From Piper betle (lineage: Eukaryota > Streptophyta > Magnoliopsida > Piperales > Piperaceae), in NCBI GenBank assembly GCA_033002965.1, contig JAURVB010014414.1, forward strand, positions 62,001 to 126,000: 64,000 nucleotides of DNA, given 5' to 3'. The notes under the pieces were generated by a model. That model searched no databases. It worked only from the letters and a program-made list of their open reading frames with translations, and was not told where the DNA came from. Shown here one piece after another: positions 11,388-22,224 of the stretch (its first letter is position 1; every line of letters starts with the position of its first letter). The position numbers and the translations under genes are program-made.

Positions 11388-13321
11388 GTAATATGAAACC
11401 ATTAATTTTTTCCCCTGACAATATATTGTTGAAAAAAAAAGAAGAGAAAAAAGACAATAGAGGTCCATTGCGGATCAACGTGTGTGCACATTATATAAAT
11501 GGGTTACTCATTTACCCAACATTACTAACGGCTCATACATGCTTGTTTGGGTAGATGGGCCGTGGAAGGATTCTTTTTAACAATTTTATTTGGACATCCG
11601 GAAGCGTCTGCACATGCAATTTGATACTATAGAGTTTTTTTATACCCTCTTATTAATCAAAGTAGAACTAAAAGTTGGCTCTCACGAAAAGCGAGAGATT
11701 CAATAAATTAAAATATAATAAAATAAAAATAATATATTAAATTACTATAATCTATCTTTTATTTAATTAAATTCTATCTCTAATATTAAAATCTATCATT
11801 TCTTCGTTCAATTTAGAGTTAATATATAAAATTTGAGTCAATTTCTAATATCTTTAACATTGGCGGCGCGTAACACGGTATCTATTTATGCCTAGTATGT
11901 ATAATACACAAAAGTCTTTAATTCATTGGTTTTCTGTTCATGACTAACATACGTATGCGGATTTCCTTTGCTTTTCACAAGCATTTATCATCCTACTCAT
12001 ATTCTGCTAGAATTTCCTTTGCTTTTTATATGCGGATTTCATCTGTCAGGCACAGTTCATTGGCCCAAGTCTATTTTCTGCATGGATTGTCGCAACACTG
12101 TAACTGTACTTCGTCTAATAGAAGTATTTCACGGTTTAACCATGAAATTTTTGCTACATCTTGGGATCTTGTGGGACTGACGCATTGAATTTACCCTTCT
12201 CCAAATGATTTTGTTCAAAAACTTTATAGTGAAATCAAAGTTTGTATTTTGTTAAGTTTTATTTCTACTGGTGTCCTGCCGGTATTCCAACTTCTAACAA
12301 ATTATTCTAATCAAGGATACAACTTATACATAAATAACATAAAGATATCACAGCATTAGTGCGGAATAAACTAAAGTGTCAATCTTCAATTATCCATAAA
12401 TAAACGATCGTAATCTAAAACATTTAATTATCATATGTCTATTTTAATTCATTGCGCAACACAAACGTTTCTACTAAATTTGATTAGGCGAAAACATAAA
12501 TAAACTCCTAGCAAATGCCGGGCTTTATCCATCCAGTTGATGCATACAAGCAAAAATTAACCTGCTAACAAAAACAATTCCGTTCACTCAGTATTGATAA
12601 AGGGAAATTTTTATAAGTTTAATTCTTCTTTTAGCTAGACCTTACAATTTAAAAGTTGCATGTAAAACCCAATAAATTAAGTGGCATTGTGCTTATTCCT
12701 TACAACTAAATAATAACATACACACACACACACGCTCTCTTTCTCTATCTCAACACGGCCACCGGCGAAAGAATGGGAGGATTTTTTTCAACCCGGCCAC
12801 CGGCGAAAGAACGGGAGGATTTTTTTTCATCAAATATGGGCTGTTCATAAGGATAGCCTCGATTTGATGAATATATATATATATATATTACACTGCTTAA
12901 AGCTAGCCAGCAATCTAGATATAAAAATGGGTTGTCGGTTCCTGTGTTTTGGTCTGAAGTTTGGTGTCATATTGCCTTAGTATATTATCCAAAAATCGAC
13001 TCCAATTCTAAATTCTAGGGGTAAGCCTATTAATTTCAAATAGCTTGAAGGAGGAGACTTATAGGTCCAAAATGACGTGAAATTTTATAAACCTGATCTC
13101 CACCAGCCATTTCCATCTTATTCCGAGCCGGCAACACGTCGAAGTTCTCTATTATATATATGCAAAAGCACGGGTCATAATTAACGACGCTTATTCTTCG
13201 CCTTTGAACTATTATATTTCTGTTCTTGTTTGACTTGGGGAAGATCGATCGTTTTTATTTGGTACAGAATGCTTTTAAGTTATAAGGAACGTCTCTAGTT
13301 CTCTCACCGGTTAGTCGTTTA
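11388..13321. other. Intergenic DNA
   Basis: AT-rich with a 40-bp tandem duplication at 12751-12829 and a (TA)n tract at 12871-12889. An 82-codon open frame at 11940-12188 (plus) and its overlapping frame show no motif I recognise. No gene is called here. Confidence 0.4.
12751..12829 (+). repeat. Two-copy tandem repeat, period about 38 bp
   Basis: Two adjacent copies share CGGCCACCGGCGAAAGAA followed by GGGAGGATTTTTTT. They differ at about two substitutions and one T-run length. It lies just after a CA-dinucleotide run (12720-12733). No function is apparent. Confidence 0.8.
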
Positions 13322-13343
13322 TAATATATATATATATATATAT

Positions 13344-15955
13344 CTGAGGGGGAGGTGGCTGTGCTGCAGCACAACCATCTTGGCTATGCTGCAGCATTCC
13401 AGCCGTTGGATTATATCCAACAGCTGGTTTCCCCATCCACCCCCACCCTCCCCTCCCCACCATTGGTTGTGTTGTGCTGCCCCCGCCCCCCTCGCATGCT
13501 ACGTCCGGCCGGCTCTCATCCCGGCCCCTGGCACATCTCGGCCGGCCCTCATCCCCCCGGGGAGGGCACCCCCCCGTTCGCATGCCGCATCGCTCGTCCC
13601 CCCCATCGCCGCGGCCAGGCCGGCTCCCTCGCCCCCTGTTTTGCGACGCGAAATCGACCCCTTTGGTTTTGACGCACCACCTTGGGTCACCCAGGGAAGA
13701 GTCGGGAAGGTGGTCGCCGTGGTTGGTGGCCGGCAGGAACGGGTGCAAGGTGGGTGGCAGTGGGTGGCCGTGAAGGAAAGGAGAGGGGGAAGGAAAGGTA
13801 GTGGTGGCAAGGCGGCGACAGCACTGGCTGGTGGCATCGCTAGCTGGCAGGGGCGGCCGGCGGTCGGGTGGTGCGGCAAAACAGGGATGGAAAAATAGAG
13901 TCGCCGGCAAAACAGGGGAGGGAGGAGGAAATGGGTAGGGGTAGTTTCGTAATAAAAATTTAACTCACTCCCGACTCGAGTCAATATTACGAAATATATC
14001 CCAAAAAATATAATAAAATATCATAAAATAAAATAGTCGAGTTCTAATAGATTATTTTATTTTATGTTATTTTAATCTATTTTTTAATATTTTTGGGATT
14101 TATTTCGTAATATTAACTCCAGTCGGGATCTAATCAAGTTTTTATTACAAAACTATCCCTCTCAAAAAATATGAACAAAATAGGGTAAAATACCATAAAA
14201 TAAAATAGTCGATTAAAATTCAATTATTTTATTTTATGGTATTTTCCTGTATTTTTATATTTTTCAGGATTTATTTCGTAATGCTAACCTAAGTCGGGAC
14301 CGAGTCAAATTTTTATTATAAAAAATTAACCCGCTCCCGACCCAAGCTACTGTTACAAAATAAATTATATATATATATAATACTTTTATAATAAAAGTTT
14401 GACTCGCTCTCGAGGTCACCAGTGAGCGGTCACCGGTGGTCGGGTGGCGTGGCAAAATAGGGATGGAAAAATAGAGTCACCGGCGAAACAGGGGAGGAAG
14501 GAGGAAATGGGCAATGGTAGTTTCATAATAAAAATTTGACTCGCTTCTGACTCAAGTCAATATTATAAAATATATCCCGAAAAATATAAAACATATAATA
14601 AAATACCATAAAATAAAATAATCGAGTTTAATGGATTATTTTATTTTATGTTATTTTAATCTATTTTTTCATATTTTTGAAATTTATTTCGTAATATTAA
14701 CACGAGTTGGGAAGGAAATGGGCAGGGGTAGTTTTTTAATAAAAACTTGACTCGATCCTCACTAGTGTCAATATTACGAAATAAATCCCAAAAAATATTA
14801 AAAAATTCATGAAAATATTAGAAAATAAAATAATCAAATTCTAATGGATTATTTTATTTTATTGTATTTTACCCTATTTTTAATATTTTTTGAGAGGGGT
14901 AGTTTTAAAATAAAAACTTGAGTTGGTCCCAACTTACGTCAATATTACGAAATAAATCTCAAAAAATATGAAAAAATAGAGTAAAATATCATAAAATAAA
15001 ATAATCCATTAGAAGTAGATATATTTATGTTATGTTATTTTACTATATTTTTTATATTTTTGGGATTCATTTTGTAATATTAACTCGAGTCAAGAGCGAG
15101 TCAAGTTTTTATTACAAAACTACCCCTGCCCATTTCCTTCCCCACTCGTGTCAATATTACGAAATACATCTTGAAAAATATGAAAAAATAGATTAAAATA
15201 CCATTAAATAAAATAATCCATTAGAACTTGATTATTTTATTTTATGGCATTTTATTATATTTTTATATTTTTTAAGATATATTTCGTAATATTCACTCAA
15301 GTCGGGAACGAGTCAAGTTTTTATTACCAAACTACCCCTGCCCATTTCCTTCTCTGCGCCACCACTCTATTCTCCCCTGTTTTGTCGTGCCATCCCACCA
15401 CCGTCGACCTCGCCGCCGGCCGCCTGTTGCCAGCAAGCTACTCCGCCGTCTAGTCCGTCGCCAACTTGTCGTTGCCTCCCTTTCTTCCCCCTCTCCATAC
15501 CCTTTTCCTTCCCGGCCACCCATTGCCACCCACCTTGCACACGTCGCTGCCGACCACCAACCCCAACGAAGACCTCCGGCGACCATCCCTAGCCTCTTCC
15601 CCTTCATTCCCGACTCTTCCCTGGGTGACCCAAGGCAGTGCCGCAAACAGGGGGTGCCAATTTGGCACGGCAAACCGGGGTGGGCGGCGGCAGGGCAGAA
15701 ACGAGGGATGGGGCAGGGGGCCGAGCGGGGGGAGGGGCACGCGCGAAGGGGGGGAGGAGAGGTGGCTTGCGGCGGGAGTGGGACGAGGTGGCTGGCGGGG
15801 GAATGAGGGGCGCGGCTCCGTCAAGGGGGAGGGGGGGGTGGGGGGAATTGGGTGTGGGGGAGAGGGTAGAGGTGTGGGGGGGGGGGTTTAATTTCCAACC
15901 GTTGGATTGTGATCCAACGGCTGGGACAAAAGTGAAGCACAACCACCTTTTCTCC
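13344..15955. mobile_element. Foldback-type element with long inverted arms, bounded by (TA)n tracts
   Basis: A 2.6-kb element with inverted arms of roughly 500-600 bp. The left arm (13344-13950) and reversed right arm (15340-15955) share GGTGGYTGTGCTGCA-like ends, the hairpin CCGTTGGAT/ATCCAACGG (13397-13424 and 15898-15919), the phrase CTTGGGTCACCCAGGGAAGAG (reversed as CTCTTCCCTGGGTGACCCAAG), and GC-rich arms. Both ends abut (TA)n tracts (13323-13343 and 15956-15981), as in Micron-like elements inserted into TA microsatellites. The centre is an array of palindromes, described separately. The long open frames in the arms, on both strands, come from GC-rich low-complexity DNA and are not genes. 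Confidence 0.6.
13972..15303. repeat. Tandem array of six palindromes, each about 150-170 bp
   Basis: Approximate units: 13972-14130, 14152-14300, 14550-14711, 14761-14890, 14935-15105, 15148-15303. Each begins near AATATTACGAAATA, passes through ATAAAATAAAATAAT, and returns through ATTATTTTATTTTATG to TATTTCGTAATATT, so each can fold into a long AT-rich hairpin. Linkers of about 40-60 bp repeat GGGTAGTTT, a TAATAAAAATTTGACTCG-like run and a GTCGGGA-like core. One linker (14390-14530) also holds a short GC-rich piece resembling the left arm. Confidence 0.75.
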
Positions 15956-16407
15956 TATATATATATATATATATATATATCTATGTAACGACCCGCCATT
16001 TTTTCACAATACTATGGGCCCAGCTGGCTAGGTGTTACTCGAAATTAAACCAAACCAACCCTGTAACAACCAAATTAAACCAAACCCTGTAACGACCAGC
16101 CCTAACCGGTCCGGGCATTACTCCACAGTCTTGGATCGTTTCCCAAAGCCACATGTATAACACAAGAAAATAAAAGGAAGTCCAATTTATTATCCATTCT
16201 CCTACCCTGAGTTCGTAAAAGAACCACCAACCATACTTGTAATTTTCCTTAGGTGAGCTGAAATCAAACAATCTTGATTAGCCTACATACCCATGTCGAG
16301 ATCAAGCTCAATGTAGTTCTACAGGCTCTCAGGTCATTCTGAGATTAAAACTTTGTCTCCCAGTTCATTCTGAGATTAGGTGGTCTCCCAGTCCATTCTG
16401 AGATTAG

Positions 16408-17060
16408 GTGGTCTCCCAGTCCATTCTGACATATCCATTTTTGGCTGTGGTGTCCATTCTGACATATCTATTTTTGGCTGTCAGGACAGGGCCATTTTGG
16501 CTGTCAAGACAGGTCCATTTTTGGCAGTCAGGTCCATTTATTCTGACATATCCATTTTGGCTGTCAGGTCCATTTATTCTGACATATCCATCCATTTTGG
16601 CTGTCAGGTCCATTTATTCTGACATATCCATCCATTTTGGCTGTCAGGTCCATTTATTCTGACATATCCATCCATTTTGGCTGTCAGGTCCATTTATTCT
16701 GACATATCCATTTTGGCTGTCAGGTCCATTTATTCTGACATATCCATTTTGGCTGTCAGGTCCATTTATTCTGACATATCCATCCATTTTGGCTGTCAGG
16801 TTTATTCTGACATATCCATTTTGGCTGTCAGGTCCATTTATTCTGACATATCCATTTTGGCTGTCAGGTCCATTTATTCTGACATATCCATTTTGGCTGT
16901 CAGGTCCATTTATTCTGACATATCCATTTTGGCTGTCAGGTCCATTTATTCTGACATATCCATTTTGGCTGTCAGGTCCATTCTGACATATCCATTTTGG
17001 CTGTCAGGTCCATTCTGACATATCCATTTTGGCTGTCAGGTCTATTCTGACATATCCATT
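16408..17060 (+). repeat. Minisatellite of 28-40 bp units inside the LTR
   Basis: About 17-18 head-to-tail copies sharing the core CTGACATATCCATTTTGGCT followed by GTCAGGTCCATT. Length variants come from presence or absence of a TTA triplet-like insert (CATTTATTCTGAC versus CATTCTGAC) and an extra CATC (ATCCATCCATTTTGG). The first copies (16408-16540) are more diverged and the later ones nearly identical, a sign of recent local expansion. The open frames through it are artefacts of the repeat. Confidence 0.95.
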
Positions 17061-17767
17061 AACAAAACACAAAACAAATACCCGACCCCAAAGACTCGCA
17101 GCAGTTCATACCAAGCAGTCGACAAGAAACCCATGCATAAGACGCTAGGGATCTAGCAACTTAACAAAGGCGTCTCCAACAAAACTTTGCATGCAAGAAT
17201 CCAAATGGAAACAAATAAGATGAGGGATGAAATACTCACACAGTATTGGGGAGGTCGCCTGGGACGGAGATGATGCCTGAAATACTCCCTCCTCCTGCAT
17301 ATATATACACTTCAACCATTCCCTCCATTAAATTCTCATACCTCATCATCCATTGGTATTTCCTAGGTTCAACGAGCCCCTTTATTAAATTCTCACACCC
17401 CATCATCCATTCGTGAATAGGTATTTTCTAGGTGACCTTAAGTCGAACCATGACCGGTCGACTTGATAACCAACCATATCGGTTCATCTATATTTATTTC
17501 ATAATATTTAGGTTCGAGTCTTGTAATAAAAATCATGGTTTTTACAATCTCCCCAACTTAGATATATTTCGTCCCTGAAATATTATAACAGCAAGATAAG
17601 CACCTGACACATCGAACCATCATGGTTCATTTATACATTCTTGTTTCAGTTTTGACTGAGGTTTAATAGCGAAGAACTTTGTTAATTAATAACACAGTGG
17701 AAAAGATAATTACTGGACTTTTCAACAAGGTACTTGAGTTATAAAATGTGAGCTTGTGGAAAACCGT

Positions 17768-17779
17768 GCTCTGATACCA
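17768..17779 (-). other. Primer binding site (initiator Met tRNA type)
   Basis: Minus-strand TGGTATCAGAGC, the common primer binding site of plant LTR retrotransposons, one base after the LTR stub end TTACA. It fixes the orientation of this element. Confidence 0.8.
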
Positions 17780-17837
17780 CTGTAACCATTATATATATAT
17801 ATATATATATATAGGCGCTCTAGTTAGTAGTTGCAAT

Positions 17838-18596
17838 CATGGTTGCAAAAATCAGAATCGGTTTTCGAAGGAATCGGAATCGGAATCGGTCAAAATCGGA
17901 TAGGAATCGGTCCAGTTGAATCGGTCCTATACAAAAGTTTCAACTTAGTAAAAATTAGTGGGTTATTAGTATAGAATATGTCATTTTGATGTAATTTTCA
18001 TGTTATAATGTTTATTATATTTTATGATATTTTTTGGATTTTTTTAAAATTATTTAGAATTAGTTATTATTTTTGACTCGAGTCAGAGTTAGAGTCGAGT
18101 CAACTTTTAATTACGAAAATGCCACTGATGTTTCATCCCCCATCTCCCCCCGCTGCCACCCCGTTGTCCCCCCTCCTCACCTCCTGCCACGCCACGCCAC
18201 CTCCCGCCGCCCCATCGCCTCCCCTCCTCACCTCCCACCCCACCCTGCTGCCCTAAAGTCGTCCTCGCAGCCCTATCGCATCGTCGTCCCCCCTCGGCCC
18301 CCGCCCTGCTGCCCCGTCGTCACCCTTGCCCAGTCGCCTCTCTCGCCGCTTGCCCTCGCCGCCCCGTCCCCGCCGCTGTTGCCACCCAGCCCCGCCCCCC
18401 TCCGGTTGCCCATCGCCACCCTCGCCGCCTCCCCGCTGCCGGCCGATTCCGGAATCGGCTCAAATCGGATGAAAATCGGCCGATTCGCTGACCGATTCAA
18501 GCCTAGCCAATTCATAGGGTTTTTTAGATCGGATTGCCGCCGATCCTATTTAAATCGACCAATTCCAAGTGGAATCGGCCGATTTACGCATCACTG
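17838..18596. mobile_element. Non-autonomous hAT element with perfect 8-bp target duplication
   Basis: Flanked by GTTGCAAT on both sides (17830-17837 and 18597-18604), a perfect 8-bp duplication. Imperfect inverted ends: CATGGTTGCAAAAATC and, reversed, CAGTGATGCGTAAATC. Near-terminal zones are dense in AATCGG repeats. The middle has an AT-rich part, the GACTCGAGTCA module (near 18078-18100), and a C-rich block of CCGCC/CCCCGT repeats. The open frame through it (18073-18753) is low-complexity proline/serine/arginine sequence, not a gene. Confidence 0.75.
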
Positions 18597-18604
18597 GTTG
18601 CAAT

Positions 18605-20240
18605 ATATGCTCGTAAAACTTATACCTCTTGTTGATAGACTTAATCTACTTCGTAGAACTGGTTGTGTTGGGACTCCACGATCATGCAATACTAAGGCTC
18701 ATAGTGTCGCTGCTTCGGCTCATCGCTTGTATAGGTATAAATGTTTACCTTGAAAAAAATATTAATTATAATTCAGATATGTTTCTTGAATTTTACAAGA
18801 TGAAAATTAACTTCGTTTGTCTGAATATTGTAATATATAAATATACTGATTGCAATATGATCATGTGCTACTGTTATTCGTAAATATTTAGAATATATGA
18901 AACAGTACCAGTTCCGTTTGCATATATTATATTCCATGTTCTTCCATACTTGTCCATTATAACAAGTCTCAATGCATGGGATGGGAATCAGAATACATGC
19001 CAAATACCCAAATATCCACGACCAGAAAAATAATTGTACGCCACTATGCCTTGCATATTTATCATTGGCCAAGGATGGGTTGCATGCAAAGGGCCCATAG
19101 GCTGCAGACGCAAATATTGATGCATACATTTATTTATACATTTGTCATGTGGTTGGCTTTGGCCCAGGAAAATGGCCATTCATTTTTAGGTAATGCTTGG
19201 CAGCATTGGTATCAACTCATTCTGCTTCCACTCAATATAATTATATTTAATCATAAAGTTAAAAGATAAAACAGTTGATTTAGAGAGTAAGCAATGCTTG
19301 TTGTATTTCAGCCTTAGTTAATTAATTATTAATCACCATAATTCACTCCCCTTTTTCTCACAATATAGCTTGATGCATGCCACTCATCAAACTTTATTAG
19401 TAACCTTTTGAACTTAGTATATATGATTTATTTTGAGTAATAATGCACAACCATATAATTGAAGTTTCCTACTCTGTAATATTTTATACACATGTGGTTG
19501 AGTCATGTTCTTTTTTTAGGCCATACGTACTTTTGCTGGGTTTTTGACCAATCTCTTATACTTTTTATTTTATTGATGGCTACTTTCTTTTCATTTCTTT
19601 TAGAATTCGTATTATATGCATTCATTCACATATGCACACTTAATTTTAAGTCGTAATCATACTTTTGATTCATTAACATGCCTTCATTAATGGTCTTTAT
19701 TTTTTCAACATTTGATTAATGATCTTTACATTCCACAAATGCACTTTCGGTGCTAAGAGGTTGGCGACATGGTCCCAATTAATCATGCTCCATCGCCTAG
19801 CCTAAGTTGTAACCATCATAGTTTATAGTACTTTGAATTGAACAAAAATTACAACCATTGAGTTCATTAACCTTCTCACAGGTAATTACTATGCTTAATG
19901 AAGCTTGCCGACTTATCATACGCTTGGAGAAAAGCCGTCACATTGTTGTTTGTGTTTATAGTTTCTAAAGGGTGGCCATTGAAATAATTTATAGAAAAAC
20001 AATTTGTTGTAAAATCTTACCATGAATATTGGCTGTAAGATTTAATAATTGTAAGACCCAATGAATAGCTAGAGAATTCTAAATAATTATACTCATTTTA
20101 TCTTGAAATAACAAAAGCATTATAAACGTATTAAATGAGTGAGTGATTTGCTTAAACTTGATAGAACCTTACAGTCCTGTTGCCTTAGAGAGATTCGTTA
20201 GATGTGACGACATGCCAAGGTTTTTTTAGTTTTTTTTCCT
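18605..20240. other. Intergenic DNA
   Basis: AT-rich, with short open frames (18629-18883, 18773-19129, 18976-19269) that overlap on both strands and show no family motif. I see no gene, RNA or repeat of note. Confidence 0.4.
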
Positions 20241-20450
20241 ACATTGTGATTCAAGGTTTTTTTCCCCACAATGTGATTCAAAAATTTGTTAGCTGTGTTG
20301 ACATTCCAAGTTTTTTACTCCACAATGTGATTCTTAATCCCATCTCCCACACACACATACCAATATGTATTTCATACACCAAAAAATTCTATATTTTACC
20401 CCACAATGTGATTTTTAATCTAACTTTTTTAACCCCACAATGTGATTTGT
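20241..20450 (+). repeat. Five spaced copies of a CCCACAATGTGATT motif
   Basis: Copies at about 20241 (ACATTGTGATTCAA, most diverged), 20265-20280, 20319-20333, 20400-20415 and 20433-20450. Spacing is irregular (about 24-80 bp), with T-rich DNA between. The core CACAATGTG is close to a palindrome. The open frame at 20204-20464 is generated by the repeat. Confidence 0.7.
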
Positions 20451-20688
20451 ATTCCAAAAATTAATTCAAGAAATAAAGTTTCTTCGTTAACTTATATACA
20501 ATTCACTAGCCTCATCCACGGCTGACGTAAAACTAACCCACTATGAAATCTATTAAGTAAACATGTATGACTTTTTGATCAATAGAATCCCTTTAAAAAA
20601 GTATATACTCAATTCATTTACGTTGAGAATAAAGTCTAATTTATTGGGAATCAAAGCTTCGAAAAGAAAAAAAAAGGCCTAAAGAAAC

Positions 20689-22136
20689 TATAGTTGTAAA
20701 AATTTGAATCAGAGTCTGAATCAGTTTCCGAAGGAGTCCCTAAATTAGATCGAAACGGTCTAAATCGATCACGAATCGGTTTAATTAAATCAGTCCAAAT
20801 AGGTCCTATACAAAAATTTTAACTTAGTCAAAATCAGTGGGTTATTAGTTATAGAACAAGTTATTTTGATGTTACGATGTGTATTATATTTTATGATATT
20901 TTTCATATTTTTTGGATTTTTTGAATTATTTAGAGTTAATTATTATTTTTTACTCGAGTCAGGATCGTGTTAACTTTTAATTATAAAAATGCTACCTGAT
21001 ATTTCTATCCCCCCCCATTCTCTCTCCATGACGCGCCACTCATCCTTCACCTCCGCCCATCGCTACCGCCGTCGCCGCCGCCCTACCCCATCTCCCACCG
21101 CCAACCCTGCCTCGCCCTGCCCACCCCACCTGTCCCCCACGTACCTCGCCGTTGGCCATGCCCAATCCACCTCTACCCTACCACCCGCTTCCCCACCGGC
21201 CCCTCTAATCCCTGCACACCTGGCTGCTGCCCCCACCCAATTTGCCACCCCCCCATTCTCTCTCCATGACGCGCCACTCATCCTTCACCTCCGCCCATCG
21301 CTACCGCCGTCGCCGCCGCCCTACCCCATCTCCCACCGCCAACCCTGCCTCGCCCTGCCCACCCCACCTGTCCCCCACGTACCTCGCCGTTGGCCATGCC
21401 CAATCCACCCTACCCTACCACCCGCTTCCCCACCGGCCCCTCTAATCCCCTGCACACCTGGCTGCTGCCCCCACCCAATTTGCCACCCCCCCCGATTGCC
21501 CATCGTTGCCTTCACCACCTCCCCACCGCCGTTTGCAAATCGGCTCTAATTAGGTAGAATCAGCTTAAATTGATCACGAATCAGTTTAGTTAAATCAATC
21601 CAAATAGGTCTATACAAAAATTTTAACTTAGTCAAAATCGGTCGATTATTAGTTATAGAACATGTTATTTTGATATTACGATGTGTATTATATTTTTTAG
21701 ATTTTTTTTGAATTATTTGGAGTTAGTTATTATTTTTGACTCGAATTAGAGTCAAGTTAACTTTTAATTACAAGAATGTCACTTGATATTTCTTTCCCCC
21801 CACCCCATTCTCTCTCCATGATGCGCCACCTATCCTTCACCTCTGCCCATCGCCGCCACCACTACCCTAGACCGCCATGCCTGCCCACCTGTCCCTCGCG
21901 CACCTCGCCGCTGGGCATGCCCAATCCGCCCCACCCTACCACCCCCTTCCTCACCAGCCCCTCTAGGCCCTGGGCACCTGGCCGGCCACCCCCGTTACCC
22001 GTCGCCACCTTCATCGCCTCCCCACCACCGTCCGAAATCAGCTCTAATTCGGTGGAAACAGCTCAAGTCTGAAATCAGCTCTAATTAGGTGGAAACGGAT
22101 CAAATCGAATGGATTCGACTTATTTTTGCAACAGTG
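20689..22136. mobile_element. Non-autonomous hAT element with duplicated interior
   Basis: Same family as 17838-18596. Ends TATAGTTGTAAAAATTTGAATC and, reversed, CACTGTTGCAAAAATA. Flanks AAAGAAAC (20681-20688) and AAAGAACT (22137-22144) match 6 of 8. The body is repeated: the AT-rich part with TTGTAATTA-like sequence and the ACTCGAGTC module occurs at 20760-20995 and again at 21570-21780, each followed by a C-rich block. It looks like two partial copies fused, or an internal duplication. The C-rich block of the first half is itself tandemly duplicated (21017-21490). Confidence 0.65.
21017..21490 (+). repeat. Tandem duplication, period 238 bp, almost identical copies
   Basis: The block starting CATTCTCTCTCCATGACGCG at 21017 recurs from 21255 with very few differences (for example CCACCTCTACC versus CCACCCTACC). 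A more diverged third version begins near 21807 (CATTCTCTCTCCATGATGCG). The near-identity of the first two points to a recent duplication. Confidence 0.9.
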
Positions 22137-22144
22137 AAAGAACT

Positions 22145-22176
22145 AATCCACGTAGGCTTCTTTTGTCCATCACCAA

Positions 22177-22224
<48 letters not shown>

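Larger units (their letters stand above)
15984..17787 (-). mobile_element. Internally deleted LTR retroelement (one LTR, PPT, PBS, stub of other LTR)
   Basis: On the minus strand the order is: LTR stub ending GGTTACA (plus 17781-17787), one base, PBS TGGTATCAGAGC (17768-17779), about 220 bp of non-coding interior, polypurine tract AAGTTGGGGAGAT (17547-17559), then an LTR of 1563 bp (15984-17546) starting TGTAAAAACC and ending GGTCGTTACA. The PBS fits initiator methionine tRNA. No gag or pol remains. The second LTR is cut after seven bases, right at a (TA)n tract (17790-17813). Two more TGTAACRACC copies near 16062 and 16087 make the LTR edge partly duplicated. LTR ends resemble the long LTR family at 45452-48428. 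Confidence 0.7.

Noticed and set aside
11940..12188. 82-codon open frame, plus strand
   Set aside because: No motif, overlaps another frame of similar length, isolated in AT-rich DNA.
13311..13984. Several long overlapping open frames on both strands
   Set aside because: They lie in the GC-rich arm of the foldback element, occur in many frames at once, and give low-complexity P/R/G/A protein; the mirror arm (15332-15988) shows the same.
16380..17018. Open frames of repeating VRSIYSDISILA type
   Set aside because: Pure translation of the minisatellite; unit lengths divisible by three in part keep the frame open.
16408..17060. Possible CRISPR-like array
   Set aside because: Copies are directly adjacent without unique spacers, and the DNA is plant nuclear.
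17547..17551. ATCTC as a target duplication matching ATCTA at 15979-15983
   Set aside because: These bases are part of the polypurine tract on the minus strand, so the match is coincidental.
18073..18753. 226-codon open frame
   Set aside because: Runs through the C-rich core and the AATCGG end of a non-autonomous hAT element; no domain.
20989..21549. 186-codon proline/serine-rich open frame
   Set aside because: Created by a 238-bp tandem duplication of C-rich DNA in a transposon.
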